NCBI GenBank assembly: GCA_002427755.1
Contig: DIYO01000001.1
Coordinates: 930,001-994,000 of the forward strand
Length of the DNA: 64,000 nucleotides
Reading direction: 5' to 3'
Source of the DNA: Roseivirga sp. UBA6052
Lineage (GTDB): Bacteria > Bacteroidota > Bacteroidia > Cytophagales > Cyclobacteriaceae
The notes under the pieces are model-generated. The model had not been told where the DNA came from, ran no database searches, and saw only the letters and a program-made list of their open reading frames with translations. The position numbers and the translations under genes are program-made. Every line of letters begins with the position of its first letter. Position 1 is the stretch's first letter. This document shows positions 53,131 to 60,057 of this stretch, one piece after another.

Positions 53131-53469
53131 TTATTTCTTTCCACCAATCATTAGCAATTCGTTAAGATTGATCTCAGTTACGTAGCGCTTATTGCCATCC
53201 TGAGCTTCATAAGATCTGTGCGTCAATTTGCCTTCAAGCGCTACCTCTTGGCCTTTGCTTAAATACTCTCCGGCTATCTCTCCTACTTTACCCCAAGCAA
53301 CAATATTGTGCCATTGTGTTTCTTCTACTTTTTCTCCGCTCCCGTTTCTATAAGCATCTGTAGTTGCGATTGAAAATGTAGTAAGTTTCTTACCACTCGT
53401 AAGCGTTCTTACTTCAGGATCTTGACCAAGTCTTCCAATTAATTGTACACGATTTCTAAGATTTTGCAT
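53131..53469 (-). CDS. ssb: Single-stranded DNA-binding protein, short form
   Basis: A 112-residue OB-fold SSB. It begins MQNLRNRVQLIGRLGQDPEV and includes 'GKKLTTFSIATTDAYRNGSG', 'ETQWHNIVAWGKVGEIAGEY' and 'GQEVALEGKLTHRSYEAQDG'. Canonical SSBs end in an acidic tail (DDDIPF-like) that recruits repair proteins. This protein stops at 'LLMIGGKK' right after the OB fold, so it lacks the tail. It may be an accessory SSB beside a main chromosomal copy elsewhere. The transposon inserted 168 bases upstream of its start. Confidence 0.92.
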   Translation of the reverse strand: MQNLRNRVQLIGRLGQDPEVRTLTSGKKLTTFSIATTDAYRNGSGEKVEETQWHNIVAWGKVGEIAGEYLSKGQEVALEGKLTHRSYEAQDGNKRYVTEINLNELLMIGGKK

Positions 53470-53628
53470 GATTATAAAATTTAAGTTTTAAGATTTTTTC
53501 TTTTGCCATTCTGTGTGTTTCGAATTGACAGAAGCAAAGGTGGAGCATCGAACAAACGATAGTCGGTTTTAAAGCGTTTGTATTCGATTATTATCCATTT
53601 GTAAACGCTTACAATTGGATATTAACCT

Positions 53629-53636
53629 GATTATAA
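53629..53636. repeat. Target-site duplication, left
   Basis: GATTATAA immediately outside the left inverted repeat. It is identical to 57533-57540 immediately outside the right one. An 8-base duplication is the known hallmark of IS1595-family insertion. Confidence 0.9.
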
Positions 53637-53661
53637 GGCAACTATATACAAAGTGGGACAA
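53637..53661. repeat. Left terminal inverted repeat of transposon
   Basis: Twenty-five bases starting GGCAACTATATACAAAGTGG, the exact reverse complement of 57508-57532. The match stops abruptly at the next base inward. Confidence 0.92.
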
Positions 53662-53861
53662 GGAGATAAAATATGACCTCTGAAAACGGGGTGTTTTCTT
53701 TTTTTAAGGTCAATCACTAAGAACTAAACGGGCAAAAACGTTTAACTGGAAAGTGACAGATTTAACTATCAGTTCTTAGCTATTATTCAAAGAGCGTATT
53801 GCATTTTCTAATACTCCCGATCATATCAACGGGACTCCTAGAGTACGGCCAAAACCGTATG

Positions 53862-53951
53862 CTATTTCTTGTGTCTGTTTCTAAATCTGGAATAGCCATA
53901 TAAGCCCACTAACCAAACGGATACGAATATGACTATCTCATGCCATTTCAT
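53862..53951 (-). CDS. Tiny single-pass membrane peptide (29 aa), transposon cargo
   Basis: A 29-codon ORF starting MKWHEIVIFVSVWLVGLYGY and ending in basic residues (RFRNRHKK). It has one hydrophobic helix followed by a positive tail. Its start overlaps the stop of the 38-codon ORF by 4 bases (ATGA), as in translationally coupled pairs. The size and form recall small membrane-acting toxins or regulatory peptides, but no family is recognised. Confidence 0.45.
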   Translation of the reverse strand: MKWHEIVIFVSVWLVGLYGYSRFRNRHKK

Positions 53952-54064
53952 TTTTTTTCCTTCTCAGAAGGCTTTACAGAAGCTTTAAGAACATCTTCTA
54001 AGCTACCTGTAATCTTTAGTTTCTTTTCGTACTCCTTAGCACGTTCTTTCTTTTCTTTCGCCAT
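53948..54064 (-). CDS. Small Lys/Glu-rich protein (38 aa), transposon cargo
   Basis: A 38-codon ORF, highly charged: starts MAKEKKERAKEYEKKLKITG and ends KPSEKEKK, with a short helix 'SLEDVLKASVK' between. It is linked by ATGA overlap to the 29-codon membrane peptide. The coupled frames and sensible composition argue for a real pair. The function is unknown. Confidence 0.45.
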   Translation of the reverse strand: MAKEKKERAKEYEKKLKITGSLEDVLKASVKPSEKEKK

Positions 54065-54159
54065 TTTATCTAAAAATAAAACAATAAAGTCTTACTACCG
54101 TAAATTTTAGAGTTGTCGTTTTTACAGCATAAGTCAGCAAGGTAATAGAGAAGGCCGAG

Positions 54160-54190
54160 TTGACGCGGCATTGTGTCGTCTGTATGTTTC
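54160..54190 (+). promoter_or_regulatory. Possible promoter of the 35-codon ORF
   Basis: TTG (54160-54162), 20 bases, then TATGTTTC (54183-54190, one mismatch to TAnnTTTG). It lies 18 bases before the ATG at 54209. Confidence 0.4.
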
Positions 54191-54208
54191 ACCTTAAAAC
54201 TTATTGTT

Positions 54209-54316
54209 ATGTCTAAGAAGAACGATGACAGAAAGTTTGTAAGAGTAAATAAGCCAACGAAAGATGGCAGAGATTACTTCTACAGATCAAAGCCTAAGCG
54301 TTGCCCTAAAAAGTAA
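54209..54316 (+). CDS. Small basic protein (35 aa), transposon cargo
   Basis: A 35-codon ORF starting MSKKNDDRKFVRVNKPTKDG and ending KPKRCPKK, strongly basic with aromatic 'DYFYRSK' in the middle, as in small nucleic-acid-binding proteins. A promoter-like sequence lies upstream and a good terminator follows 14 bases after its stop, so a complete transcription unit of about 150 bases is present. No family is recognised. Confidence 0.5.
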   Translation: MSKKNDDRKFVRVNKPTKDGRDYFYRSKPKRCPKK

Positions 54317-54329
54317 CCTAATAGCTTTG

Positions 54330-54355
54330 GAGGGTGCTAAGGACACCCTCTTTTC
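54330..54355 (+). terminator. Terminator of the 35-codon ORF
   Basis: A 7-bp perfect stem GAGGGTG / CACCCTC with a 7-base loop, followed by TTTTCT. It also lies downstream of the convergent transposase gene. Confidence 0.75.
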
Positions 54356-54398
54356 TATTCCATCAACTTAGCCTTCTGCTTAGTCAAATTTACGTTTA

Positions 54399-55331
54399 TT
54401 ATCCGATTAATGTTCTATATGAAAGTGCGCTTTCACTCTCTTTTAAGAAGTTATCGAACTTAACATTATTATCTAAGTGTCTAGTATTAAACCTAGCTGC
54501 AAACTCATCTAAATATCTTTCTAAGTGCTTATCACTTACTGAGTGATAAATTCCATACAAACCTCTCTTTAAGATACTCCAAAAGTTCTCTATTGTATTA
54601 GTGTGAACATCACCTGCTACATAAATAGATAAACCATGATTTACTGTACCATGACTATACTTGCTCTTTAAACCATGATAAGCTTTAAACTCATCAGTAT
54701 ATATTTTAGAACCTTCTGGTACGTGCTGATTAATGAATGAAACCATATTGCGCTTAGTAGCATTAGGAACGTGTCTTAAAACTACCTTACCATCTCTTTC
54801 AATGATTCCTAAGACTGTTTTTTTAGGCTTGTAAGGTTCGCCCTCATTAGTAACGTTCTTGTCTTTTAAAGAGCGTCTTTTATTCAAATGCTTATTCTTT
54901 TCCTTGCCACCTACGTAAGTCTCATCAGCTTCTACCATATTGTTCTCACCTAACATAGTAGGGGCTTTCTCTTTTAACATCTCTCTGATTCTATGTAATA
55001 CGAACCAAGCTGTTTTCTGAGTGATGTTTAATTGCTCTGATAACTGAACACTACTAATTCCTTTTTTACTGGTTGTGGCCAAATAGATAGCAGCAAACCA
55101 AACTCTAAAAGGGATCTTACTATTCTCGAAAATAGTACCTACTCTAACCGTGAACTTCTTATGACAATCCTTATTACGACACTTGTAACCTCTATTAGTC
55201 TTATATGGGTGCTTAGTTCCACAATGAGGACATACAGGATCGCCACCCCAACGGATTTGCTCATAATATTCAACGGCTGTTTGCTCGTCTTTGAAGAAGT
55301 CTAAAAGCTGTATGATTGATTTGAAGTTCAT
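54399..55331 (-). CDS. IS1595-family (ISXO2-like) transposase
   Basis: A 310-residue transposase. The N-terminal zinc ribbon (about 34-60) has 'CPHCGTKHPY' and 'CRNKDCHKKF'. A helix-turn-helix ('SSVQLSEQLNITQKTAWFVL', about 93-112) precedes the ISXO2-like DDE domain: first Asp in 'VEADETYVGGKEK', second in 'KIYTDEFKAYHGL', then 'HTNTIENFWSILKRGLYGIY' near the third position. The frame is intact with no frameshift. It lies inside the 25-bp inverted repeats that define its element. It is transcribed divergently from the HTH-protease gene across a 147-base spacer containing promoter boxes for both strands. Confidence 0.95.
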   Translation of the reverse strand: MNFKSIIQLLDFFKDEQTAVEYYEQIRWGGDPVCPHCGTKHPYKTNRGYKCRNKDCHKKFTVRVGTIFENSKIPFRVWFAAIYLATTSKKGISSVQLSEQLNITQKTAWFVLHRIREMLKEKAPTMLGENNMVEADETYVGGKEKNKHLNKRRSLKDKNVTNEGEPYKPKKTVLGIIERDGKVVLRHVPNATKRNMVSFINQHVPEGSKIYTDEFKAYHGLKSKYSHGTVNHGLSIYVAGDVHTNTIENFWSILKRGLYGIYHSVSDKHLERYLDEFAARFNTRHLDNNVKFDNFLKESESALSYRTLIG

Positions 55332-55348
55332 TGCTGTTTTGTTGTATT

Positions 55349-55356
55349 CAAATATA
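55349..55356 (-). promoter_or_regulatory. Minus-7 promoter box of the transposase gene
   Basis: CAAATATA on the plus strand reads TATATTTG on the minus strand, a perfect minus-7 box 18 bases upstream of the transposase ATG. The palindrome at 55389-55402 lies about 33 bases further upstream. Confidence 0.6.
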
Positions 55357-55388
55357 GTAATAGTCCCTTTAAATACCTAATATAAATA

Positions 55389-55402
55389 ATGTAATATTAC
55401 AT
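55389..55402. promoter_or_regulatory. Operator-like palindrome O1
   Basis: ATGTAATATTACAT is a perfect 14-base palindrome in the divergent spacer. It shares half-sites with the imperfect copy at 55453-55466. It is the likely binding site of the HTH domain encoded just downstream. Confidence 0.6.
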
Positions 55403-55419
55403 TTATTTTGTTATAAGCA

Positions 55420-55449
55420 TTGTTTTTAACCCTATAATCACTATTTTTG
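55420..55449 (+). promoter_or_regulatory. Promoter of the HTH-ImmA/IrrE gene
   Basis: TTG (55420-55422), a 19-base spacer and TATTTTTG (55442-55449) match the Bacteroidota consensus. The predicted start near 55456 falls inside operator-like site O2, a typical arrangement for autorepression. Confidence 0.75.
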
Positions 55450-55452
55450 CTA

Positions 55453-55466
55453 ATGTAATACTACAC
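55453..55466. promoter_or_regulatory. Operator-like palindrome O2 (imperfect)
   Basis: ATGTAATACTACAC differs from O1 (ATGTAATATTACAT) at two positions. It covers the predicted transcription start. Its centre is 64 bases from the O1 centre, about six helical turns, so both sites face the same side of the DNA. Confidence 0.55.
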
Positions 55467-55478
55467 TATTAAGAGTAA

Positions 55479-56690
55479 ATGGGTTTCGAAAAGGGAAAAC
55501 AGATAACAATTGATGAATTACTAAACAGCATTTCAAAGCCAGATTGGACTTTAAAGGGTTGTTTTGATGATCGTATCCGTGAATTGGATATAAGTTTTAC
55601 GACCGCGTGTGAGGTTTTAGGTATTCAAAGCAGGGCACTAAAAGGGATTCTGCATGGTACACAGAAGAATGTCGATGTAACCAACCTTATAAAGCTCGCT
55701 GACTTTCTGAGAATCGGCAAGCAAGATGTTTTTGATCTTTATCTCAGAGGATTGAATCAAAATTTTGAAATACATGAAGCGATAGAGCCTGAGAAGGTGA
55801 AGTTTATTAAAGAAAACTTTGATCTGGCGGCACTAAGAAAGGTAGGTTTTATAAAGGACTTGAATGATTATTCGAGTCTTGAATCCAAAATAACAGATTT
55901 TTTAGGGCTGAATTCTATTCTGGAATATAATCCACCTAAGCAGCAGGCGGCATTTAGTGAGGGTAAAATTAAACCAAAGAATAATTTAACTAGAGATTTA
56001 TGGTTGACGACTGCGGTACAGCTTTTCAAGGAAGTAGGAAACCCAAATGAGTACGATAGGCAGGCGCTTATTGACTATTTCCCAGAAATTAGAAGGTATT
56101 GTACAAGCGTAAACCTAGGGCTTTTCAATGTAATTAAGCAACTCTACAGGCTTGGAGTTACGGTCGCTTATATCCCTTCATTTCCTTCTCTCCATCTGAG
56201 AGGGGCGACACTTTCTGTCAATAGAAAACCTTGTGTTGTTCTGACAGACTACAAGGGATTTTACTCGACATTTTGGTTCTCATTAATACATGAATTGTTC
56301 CATGTTATTTTTGACTGGGAGGAGATTAGGACAAACAGGTATCACCTATCTGATTCAAATTCAGAGCAATTAACTGTAGCTGAAAAAGAGCTTGAAGCTG
56401 ACGAATTCGCACGAGAGTACTTGTTCTCAAGAGATAAACTTAAACAAGTCAAAAGCCGTATAAAAGACAGCCACTTCATTAATAATTATGCTAGGTTACA
56501 GCATGTTCACCCTAGTTTTATTTATACTTTTAATGCCTTTGACTTAAAGGATAATAGAGAGGCTTGGGCAATTGCAAAAAGAAATAACCCTGATATAACA
56601 CCACTTACCGATCCATTAAACAATGATTGGTCTAACCCTAAACCCCTAAAGGACTATGTTAAACCTCTTAGGGGTAGATTATATGATTAA
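55479..56690 (+). CDS. XRE-HTH / ImmA-IrrE metalloprotease fusion, transposon cargo
   Basis: A 403-residue protein. Residues about 25-95 form a HigA/XRE-like helix-turn-helix ('ISFTTACEVLGIQSRALKGI', 'NLIKLADFLRIGKQDVFDLY'). The C-terminal half is an ImmA/IrrE zinc peptidase with 'LIHELFHVIFD' (His271-Glu272-x-x-His275) and the downstream ligand Glu in 'LEADEFAREYLF'. ImmA-type proteases cleave phage or element repressors when activated; IrrE does the same to DdrO after DNA damage. The paired operator-like sites upstream suggest autoregulation. The next gene follows after 6 bases. A role in element regulation, stabilisation (toxin-antitoxin-like) or phage defence is possible. Confidence 0.88.
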   Translation: MGFEKGKQITIDELLNSISKPDWTLKGCFDDRIRELDISFTTACEVLGIQSRALKGILHGTQKNVDVTNLIKLADFLRIGKQDVFDLYLRGLNQNFEIHEAIEPEKVKFIKENFDLAALRKVGFIKDLNDYSSLESKITDFLGLNSILEYNPPKQQAAFSEGKIKPKNNLTRDLWLTTAVQLFKEVGNPNEYDRQALIDYFPEIRRYCTSVNLGLFNVIKQLYRLGVTVAYIPSFPSLHLRGATLSVNRKPCVVLTDYKGFYSTFWFSLIHELFHVIFDWEEIRTNRYHLSDSNSEQLTVAEKELEADEFAREYLFSRDKLKQVKSRIKDSHFINNYARLQHVHPSFIYTFNAFDLKDNREAWAIAKRNNPDITPLTDPLNNDWSNPKPLKDYVKPLRGRLYD

Positions 56691-56696
56691 AGAAGT

Positions 56697-57314
56697 ATGG
56701 AAAAAGAAAAGATAAACGACCTTTTATCGGAGAATCCGAAAAGTGTCAATCCATCAATTGAAAAACAGAAGGAGTCTCGTAAGGAGATTCAGCTATCTAT
56801 CATCGAGAAAGCAGATGGCAAAACCGATGATTCTATTATCACAACTATTGAGCGTGAAAATCTCAAAATTCAACTCAAGGGTGGTTTAGAAATTGACTTA
56901 GCAGAACTAGACGTAGTTTCTAATAAGATGAATGATTATGAACCTAGATTTCCTAATGAATTCTATGTTCAAATTTTTAGGTTGACAGGTCGTCCTATTC
57001 CTAAAAGTGGAGTAATAAGTGAGAAACCGCACATTGTTGGAACATATACTAAAGAAATCATTTACAATAGGTTTGATAAAGATGTTTTGCCAACCTTAGA
57101 ATATCTGAATCCCTATGAAAGAATTGGAATTAGAAGACATAAGCACTTTCAATTTCTAAGTGAGAAAGGCTTAGAAATGCTTTCAATTTATATTGAGCAA
57201 TCAATAGAGCTTATGAAGGAATGCGAGAGTTGGTATGAGTTCAGGGTAGAATTATTGAAAAAACACGGAGTTCCCTTCCAAATGGATATGTTTAAAGAAG
57301 CCAAAATGGGATAA
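56697..57314 (+). CDS. P63C-domain-like protein, transposon cargo
   Basis: A 205-residue protein. The N-terminal 60 residues are charged and probably flexible. The C-terminal part (about 82-200) resembles the P63C domain of phage gp63-like and antirepressor-like proteins: 'FPNEFYVQIFRLTGRP', then 'YTKEIIYNRFDKDVLPTLEY', then the 'RRHKHFQFLSEKGLEML' core and 'CESWYEFRVELLKKHG'. The assignment is by remembered motif resemblance, not by a search. It is co-transcribed with the HTH-protease 6 bases upstream, and a terminator at 57413 closes the unit. A likely inference is that the two proteins act together, for example as repressor/protease and partner. Confidence 0.7.
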   Translation: MEKEKINDLLSENPKSVNPSIEKQKESRKEIQLSIIEKADGKTDDSIITTIERENLKIQLKGGLEIDLAELDVVSNKMNDYEPRFPNEFYVQIFRLTGRPIPKSGVISEKPHIVGTYTKEIIYNRFDKDVLPTLEYLNPYERIGIRRHKHFQFLSEKGLEMLSIYIEQSIELMKECESWYEFRVELLKKHGVPFQMDMFKEAKMG

Positions 57315-57412
57315 GGAAACCGTTAATTATGAGGGTCAAAGTTAGTCTCATTAGCTAATCTAGATCGAGTTTAGCATACTCAACTCTTTATTTCAAATCC
57401 TCATATCGAGGT

Positions 57413-57440
57413 CAAAAAGGTCGTTGCAGCGGCCTTTTTG
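57413..57440 (+). terminator. Terminator of the HTH-protease/P63C unit
   Basis: An 11-bp stem CAAAAAGGTCG / CGGCCTTTTTG (one G-T pair) with a 6-base loop and a built-in T-run. It lies 99 bases after the P63C-like stop, within the transposon. Confidence 0.75.
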
Positions 57441-57507
57441 CATTTACAAATATACCTAATTCTTAGGTGTCTACCATGTCATAGACCCATTTTCTGGCGT
57501 AGGTGGT

Positions 57508-57532
57508 TTGTCCCACTTTGTATATAGTTGCC
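57508..57532. repeat. Right terminal inverted repeat of transposon
   Basis: Reverse complement of 53637-53661, perfect over 25 bases. It is followed directly by the second GATTATAA. Confidence 0.92.
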
Positions 57533-57540
57533 GATTATAA
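57533..57540. repeat. Target-site duplication, right
   Basis: GATTATAA, identical to 53629-53636. Confidence 0.9.
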
Positions 57541-57572
57541 GTAAGTTATTTCTTAATAAGCCAATTAAATTA

Positions 57573-57935
57573 ATGGAAGAAAAAACATGCTTAGAATGCG
57601 GGAAGCCTGTTTTCGGAAGACGAGACAAGAAGTTCTGCGATGATCAATGCCGCAATGCATACAACAATCGGCAAAATGCAGACAGCAATAATTATGTGAG
57701 AAATGTTCACAACGTCTTACGCAAGAACAGACGTATTCTCGAAGAACTTAACCCTAATGGCAAATCTAAAACCACTCGATTGAAAATGATGGAAAAAGGG
57801 TTTGACTTTACTTATCATACAAGTACCTATACTACCAAGGCTGGAGCTACTTACTACTTCTGTTATGAATATGGTTATCTTCCACTCGAGAATGATACTT
57901 TCGCTCTTGTCAAAAAACAAGAGTATGTGAATTAG
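57573..57935 (+). CDS. Zinc-ribbon hypothetical protein (120 aa)
   Basis: A 120-residue protein starting MEEKTCLECGKPVFGRRDKK. The four-cysteine zinc ribbon at residues 6-30 (CLECGKP ... KKFCDDQCRNAY) is of the type found in small nucleic-acid or protein-binding factors. The rest has basic helices ('VLRKNRRILEELNP') and aromatic strands. No named family is recognised. The ATG at 57573 is preferred because the longer frame would begin inside the transposon end. The transposon target site lies only 33 bases upstream, so the insertion may have removed or replaced its promoter. Confidence 0.8.
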   Translation: MEEKTCLECGKPVFGRRDKKFCDDQCRNAYNNRQNADSNNYVRNVHNVLRKNRRILEELNPNGKSKTTRLKMMEKGFDFTYHTSTYTTKAGATYYFCYEYGYLPLENDTFALVKKQEYVN

Positions 57936-58001
57936 AGCCACTCATCAATATCCCATTGAAGTGTATTAATTTCTAAACTAGCTTGAGACAAACCTTAAGC
58001 T

Positions 58002-60017
58002 ATGAAAAGAATATACATTACCTCATTAATGTTGTTTCTGGCGCTTAGTGTCTTCGCGCAGAACAAACTGAGTCTCGATCATTACCAAGATTATGAATGG
58101 GCAAGCAATCCTCAGCTTTCACCAGATGGTAATACTGTGGTCTACTCTAGAAATTGGATCAACTTAATTGACGATAAAAGAGAGTCAGACTTATGGATAG
58201 TAAATGCAGACGGTACCAAAGGACGCTTCTTTGAAAATGGTGCTAACGGACAGTGGTCGCCTCAAGGAGATAGAGTACTCTTTACAAAGTCAGGAGAACC
58301 TAGTGGCACCCAAATGTTTATTAAGTATGTGGGAGAAGAAGGAGAACCAACTCAGATTACCAGACTTGAGAAAAGCCCAGGTAGCATTACATGGTCTCCT
58401 AATGGTGAATATATCGCCTTCTTAATGACGGTTGATGACAATACCAATTGGGCCATTGATATTCCGGCAAAACCCAAAGGAGCCAAATGGACAGCTGCTC
58501 CAAAAGTAGTAGACAAAGTAAGTTACAGAAGAGATCGTGTAGGTTTTGTTGAAGATGGTTATAGACAAATATTTGTTGTACCTGCAGATGGTGGTTCTGC
58601 AAGACAAATCACAACAGGAGATTGGAACGTAAGTGGTGGCTTTAGCTGGACACCTGATGGTAAACACATTGTATTCTCTAGTCTAAGAGAGCCCGAAGCT
58701 GAATACGCCAGAGGACAATCTAACCTTTACACAGTTGAGGTAGGAACTGGTAAGATTGAACAATTAACAGACCGAGATGGAGCAGAAAGCTCGCCTAGAG
58801 TATCGCCTGATGGCAAAAGAGTAGCCTATATCGGATCAATCAATACCCCTACCTTCTACAAGAAGAGGAGAATATTTAGTGTTGATCTTACCGGAAAAAA
58901 TGAGAAAGTACTTTCAGACGACCTAGACAGAAGTCCCGCTTCTATTCATTGGGGAGATAATAGCCAGGGAATCTATTTTGATGTGGATAATAAAGGAACT
59001 AGAAACCTTCATTATGTAGACCTTAGGGGTAAGATCAAAGACATCACAGAAGGTAATCATATGTTGAGAATCTCTGACTTAAATTCTAGCGGTAAAGCAG
59101 TTGCCACTTGGACAAACTATTATAATCCGGCTGATGTGGGAGTTATAGATTTAGCCAGCGGAAATATTGATCAAATCACGAAAGTAAACGCAGATATTTT
59201 AGACTTTGTAGAATTAGGCAAAGTTGAAGAAGTATGGTACAAGTCTGTCGGAGATCAGGATATCCAAGGCTGGTTGGTTTACCCACCGAACTTCGATGCT
59301 TCCAAAAAGTATCCACTTATCTTAAGAATACACGGTGGCCCCCATGCCATGTATAATGTTGGATTCAATTACAACAATCAAATACATGCGGCTGATGGAT
59401 ACCTTTTACTTTACACGAATCCAAGAGGCTCTACAGGCTATGGATACGATTTTGCCAATGCTATTCAAAATGCCTACCCGGGAGATGATTATCACGACTT
59501 AATGAATGGTGTTGATGAAATCATCAAACGAGGATTTGTGGATGAAAACAAACTTTATGTATATGGAGGTTCAGGAGGCGGAGTACTTACATCTTGGATC
59601 GTTGGTCACACCGATCGTTTTGCGGCAGCCTCAGTTAATTATCCTGTAATCAACTGGCTTTCATTTGTAGGAACTACTGACGGTATTGGTTGGTACGATA
59701 ACTTTAAAAATAAGCCTTGGGAAGACCCTACAGAACATATCAAAAGATCTCCATTGACTTATGTAGGAAATGTAACTACACCCACCATGTTAATGACAGG
59801 TGTGAAAGATTTAAGAACCCCTATATCTCAAACTGAAGAATTCTACCAAGCTTTGAAAGTTGAGAAAGTACCTACAGTTATGGTTAGGTTTAACGAGGAG
59901 TTTCATGGCACGAGTAGCAAACCTTCTAACTTTTTAAGAACCATGGGCTATCTCAATGGTTGGTTTGGTAAATACACCAAGGTTGGCGGCAACCTAGAAA
60001 CAGAAGTAAAAGAATAA
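58002..60017 (+). CDS. S9-family serine peptidase (prolyl oligopeptidase/DPP type)
   Basis: A 671-residue exported peptidase. The signal peptide is at 1-19 (LSVFAQ). A beta-propeller of TolB/DPP-IV type (about 25-410) carries repeated 'SPDG' motifs ('PQLSPDGNTVVYSR', 'FSWTPDGKHIVFSS', 'PRVSPDGKRVAYIG'). The C-terminal alpha/beta-hydrolase has the triad Ser524 in 'YGGSGGG', Asp603 in 'GVKDLRTP' and His635 in 'EEFHGTS'. The propeller normally limits access to peptides. Substrate specificity cannot be read. It is monocistronic with a clean terminator. Confidence 0.94.
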   Translation: MKRIYITSLMLFLALSVFAQNKLSLDHYQDYEWASNPQLSPDGNTVVYSRNWINLIDDKRESDLWIVNADGTKGRFFENGANGQWSPQGDRVLFTKSGEPSGTQMFIKYVGEEGEPTQITRLEKSPGSITWSPNGEYIAFLMTVDDNTNWAIDIPAKPKGAKWTAAPKVVDKVSYRRDRVGFVEDGYRQIFVVPADGGSARQITTGDWNVSGGFSWTPDGKHIVFSSLREPEAEYARGQSNLYTVEVGTGKIEQLTDRDGAESSPRVSPDGKRVAYIGSINTPTFYKKRRIFSVDLTGKNEKVLSDDLDRSPASIHWGDNSQGIYFDVDNKGTRNLHYVDLRGKIKDITEGNHMLRISDLNSSGKAVATWTNYYNPADVGVIDLASGNIDQITKVNADILDFVELGKVEEVWYKSVGDQDIQGWLVYPPNFDASKKYPLILRIHGGPHAMYNVGFNYNNQIHAADGYLLLYTNPRGSTGYGYDFANAIQNAYPGDDYHDLMNGVDEIIKRGFVDENKLYVYGGSGGGVLTSWIVGHTDRFAAASVNYPVINWLSFVGTTDGIGWYDNFKNKPWEDPTEHIKRSPLTYVGNVTTPTMLMTGVKDLRTPISQTEEFYQALKVEKVPTVMVRFNEEFHGTSSKPSNFLRTMGYLNGWFGKYTKVGGNLETEVKE

Positions 60018-60018
60018 A

Positions 60019-60040
60019 AAAAGGGGCTTATGCCCCTTTT
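60019..60040. terminator. Terminator between S9 peptidase and convergent gene
   Basis: A 9-bp perfect stem AAAAGGGGC / GCCCCTTTT with a 4-base loop, A/T-rich on both sides. It lies between stops at 60017 and 60058, so it may serve both strands. Confidence 0.85.
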
Positions 60041-60057
60041 ACTTTAAGTATCCCTTT

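Larger units (their letters stand above)
53637..57532. mobile_element. Complete IS1595-family transposon with passenger genes (3896 bp)
   Basis: Bounded by 25-bp perfect terminal inverted repeats (53637-53661 and 57508-57532, beginning GGCAACTATATACAAAG) and an 8-bp target duplication GATTATAA on both sides. It contains an ISXO2-like transposase (54399-55331), an HTH/ImmA-IrrE gene (55479-56690), a P63C-like gene (56697-57314), and three tiny ORFs near the left end (53862-54316). Internal terminators at 54330 and 57413 insulate the cargo. Intact ends, intact transposase and perfect target duplication indicate recent insertion, and the element may still be mobile. The target was the spacer between ssb and the zinc-ribbon gene. 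Confidence 0.93.

Noticed and set aside
55479..57314. Prophage remnant suggested by ImmA/IrrE and P63C-like proteins
   Set aside because: No integrase, structural or lysis genes are present, and the inverted repeats with target duplication define a transposon.
57528..57572. Upstream TTG start for the zinc-ribbon gene
   Set aside because: It begins inside the transposon's inverted repeat, so it arose only by insertion. The ATG at 57573 begins directly before the zinc ribbon.
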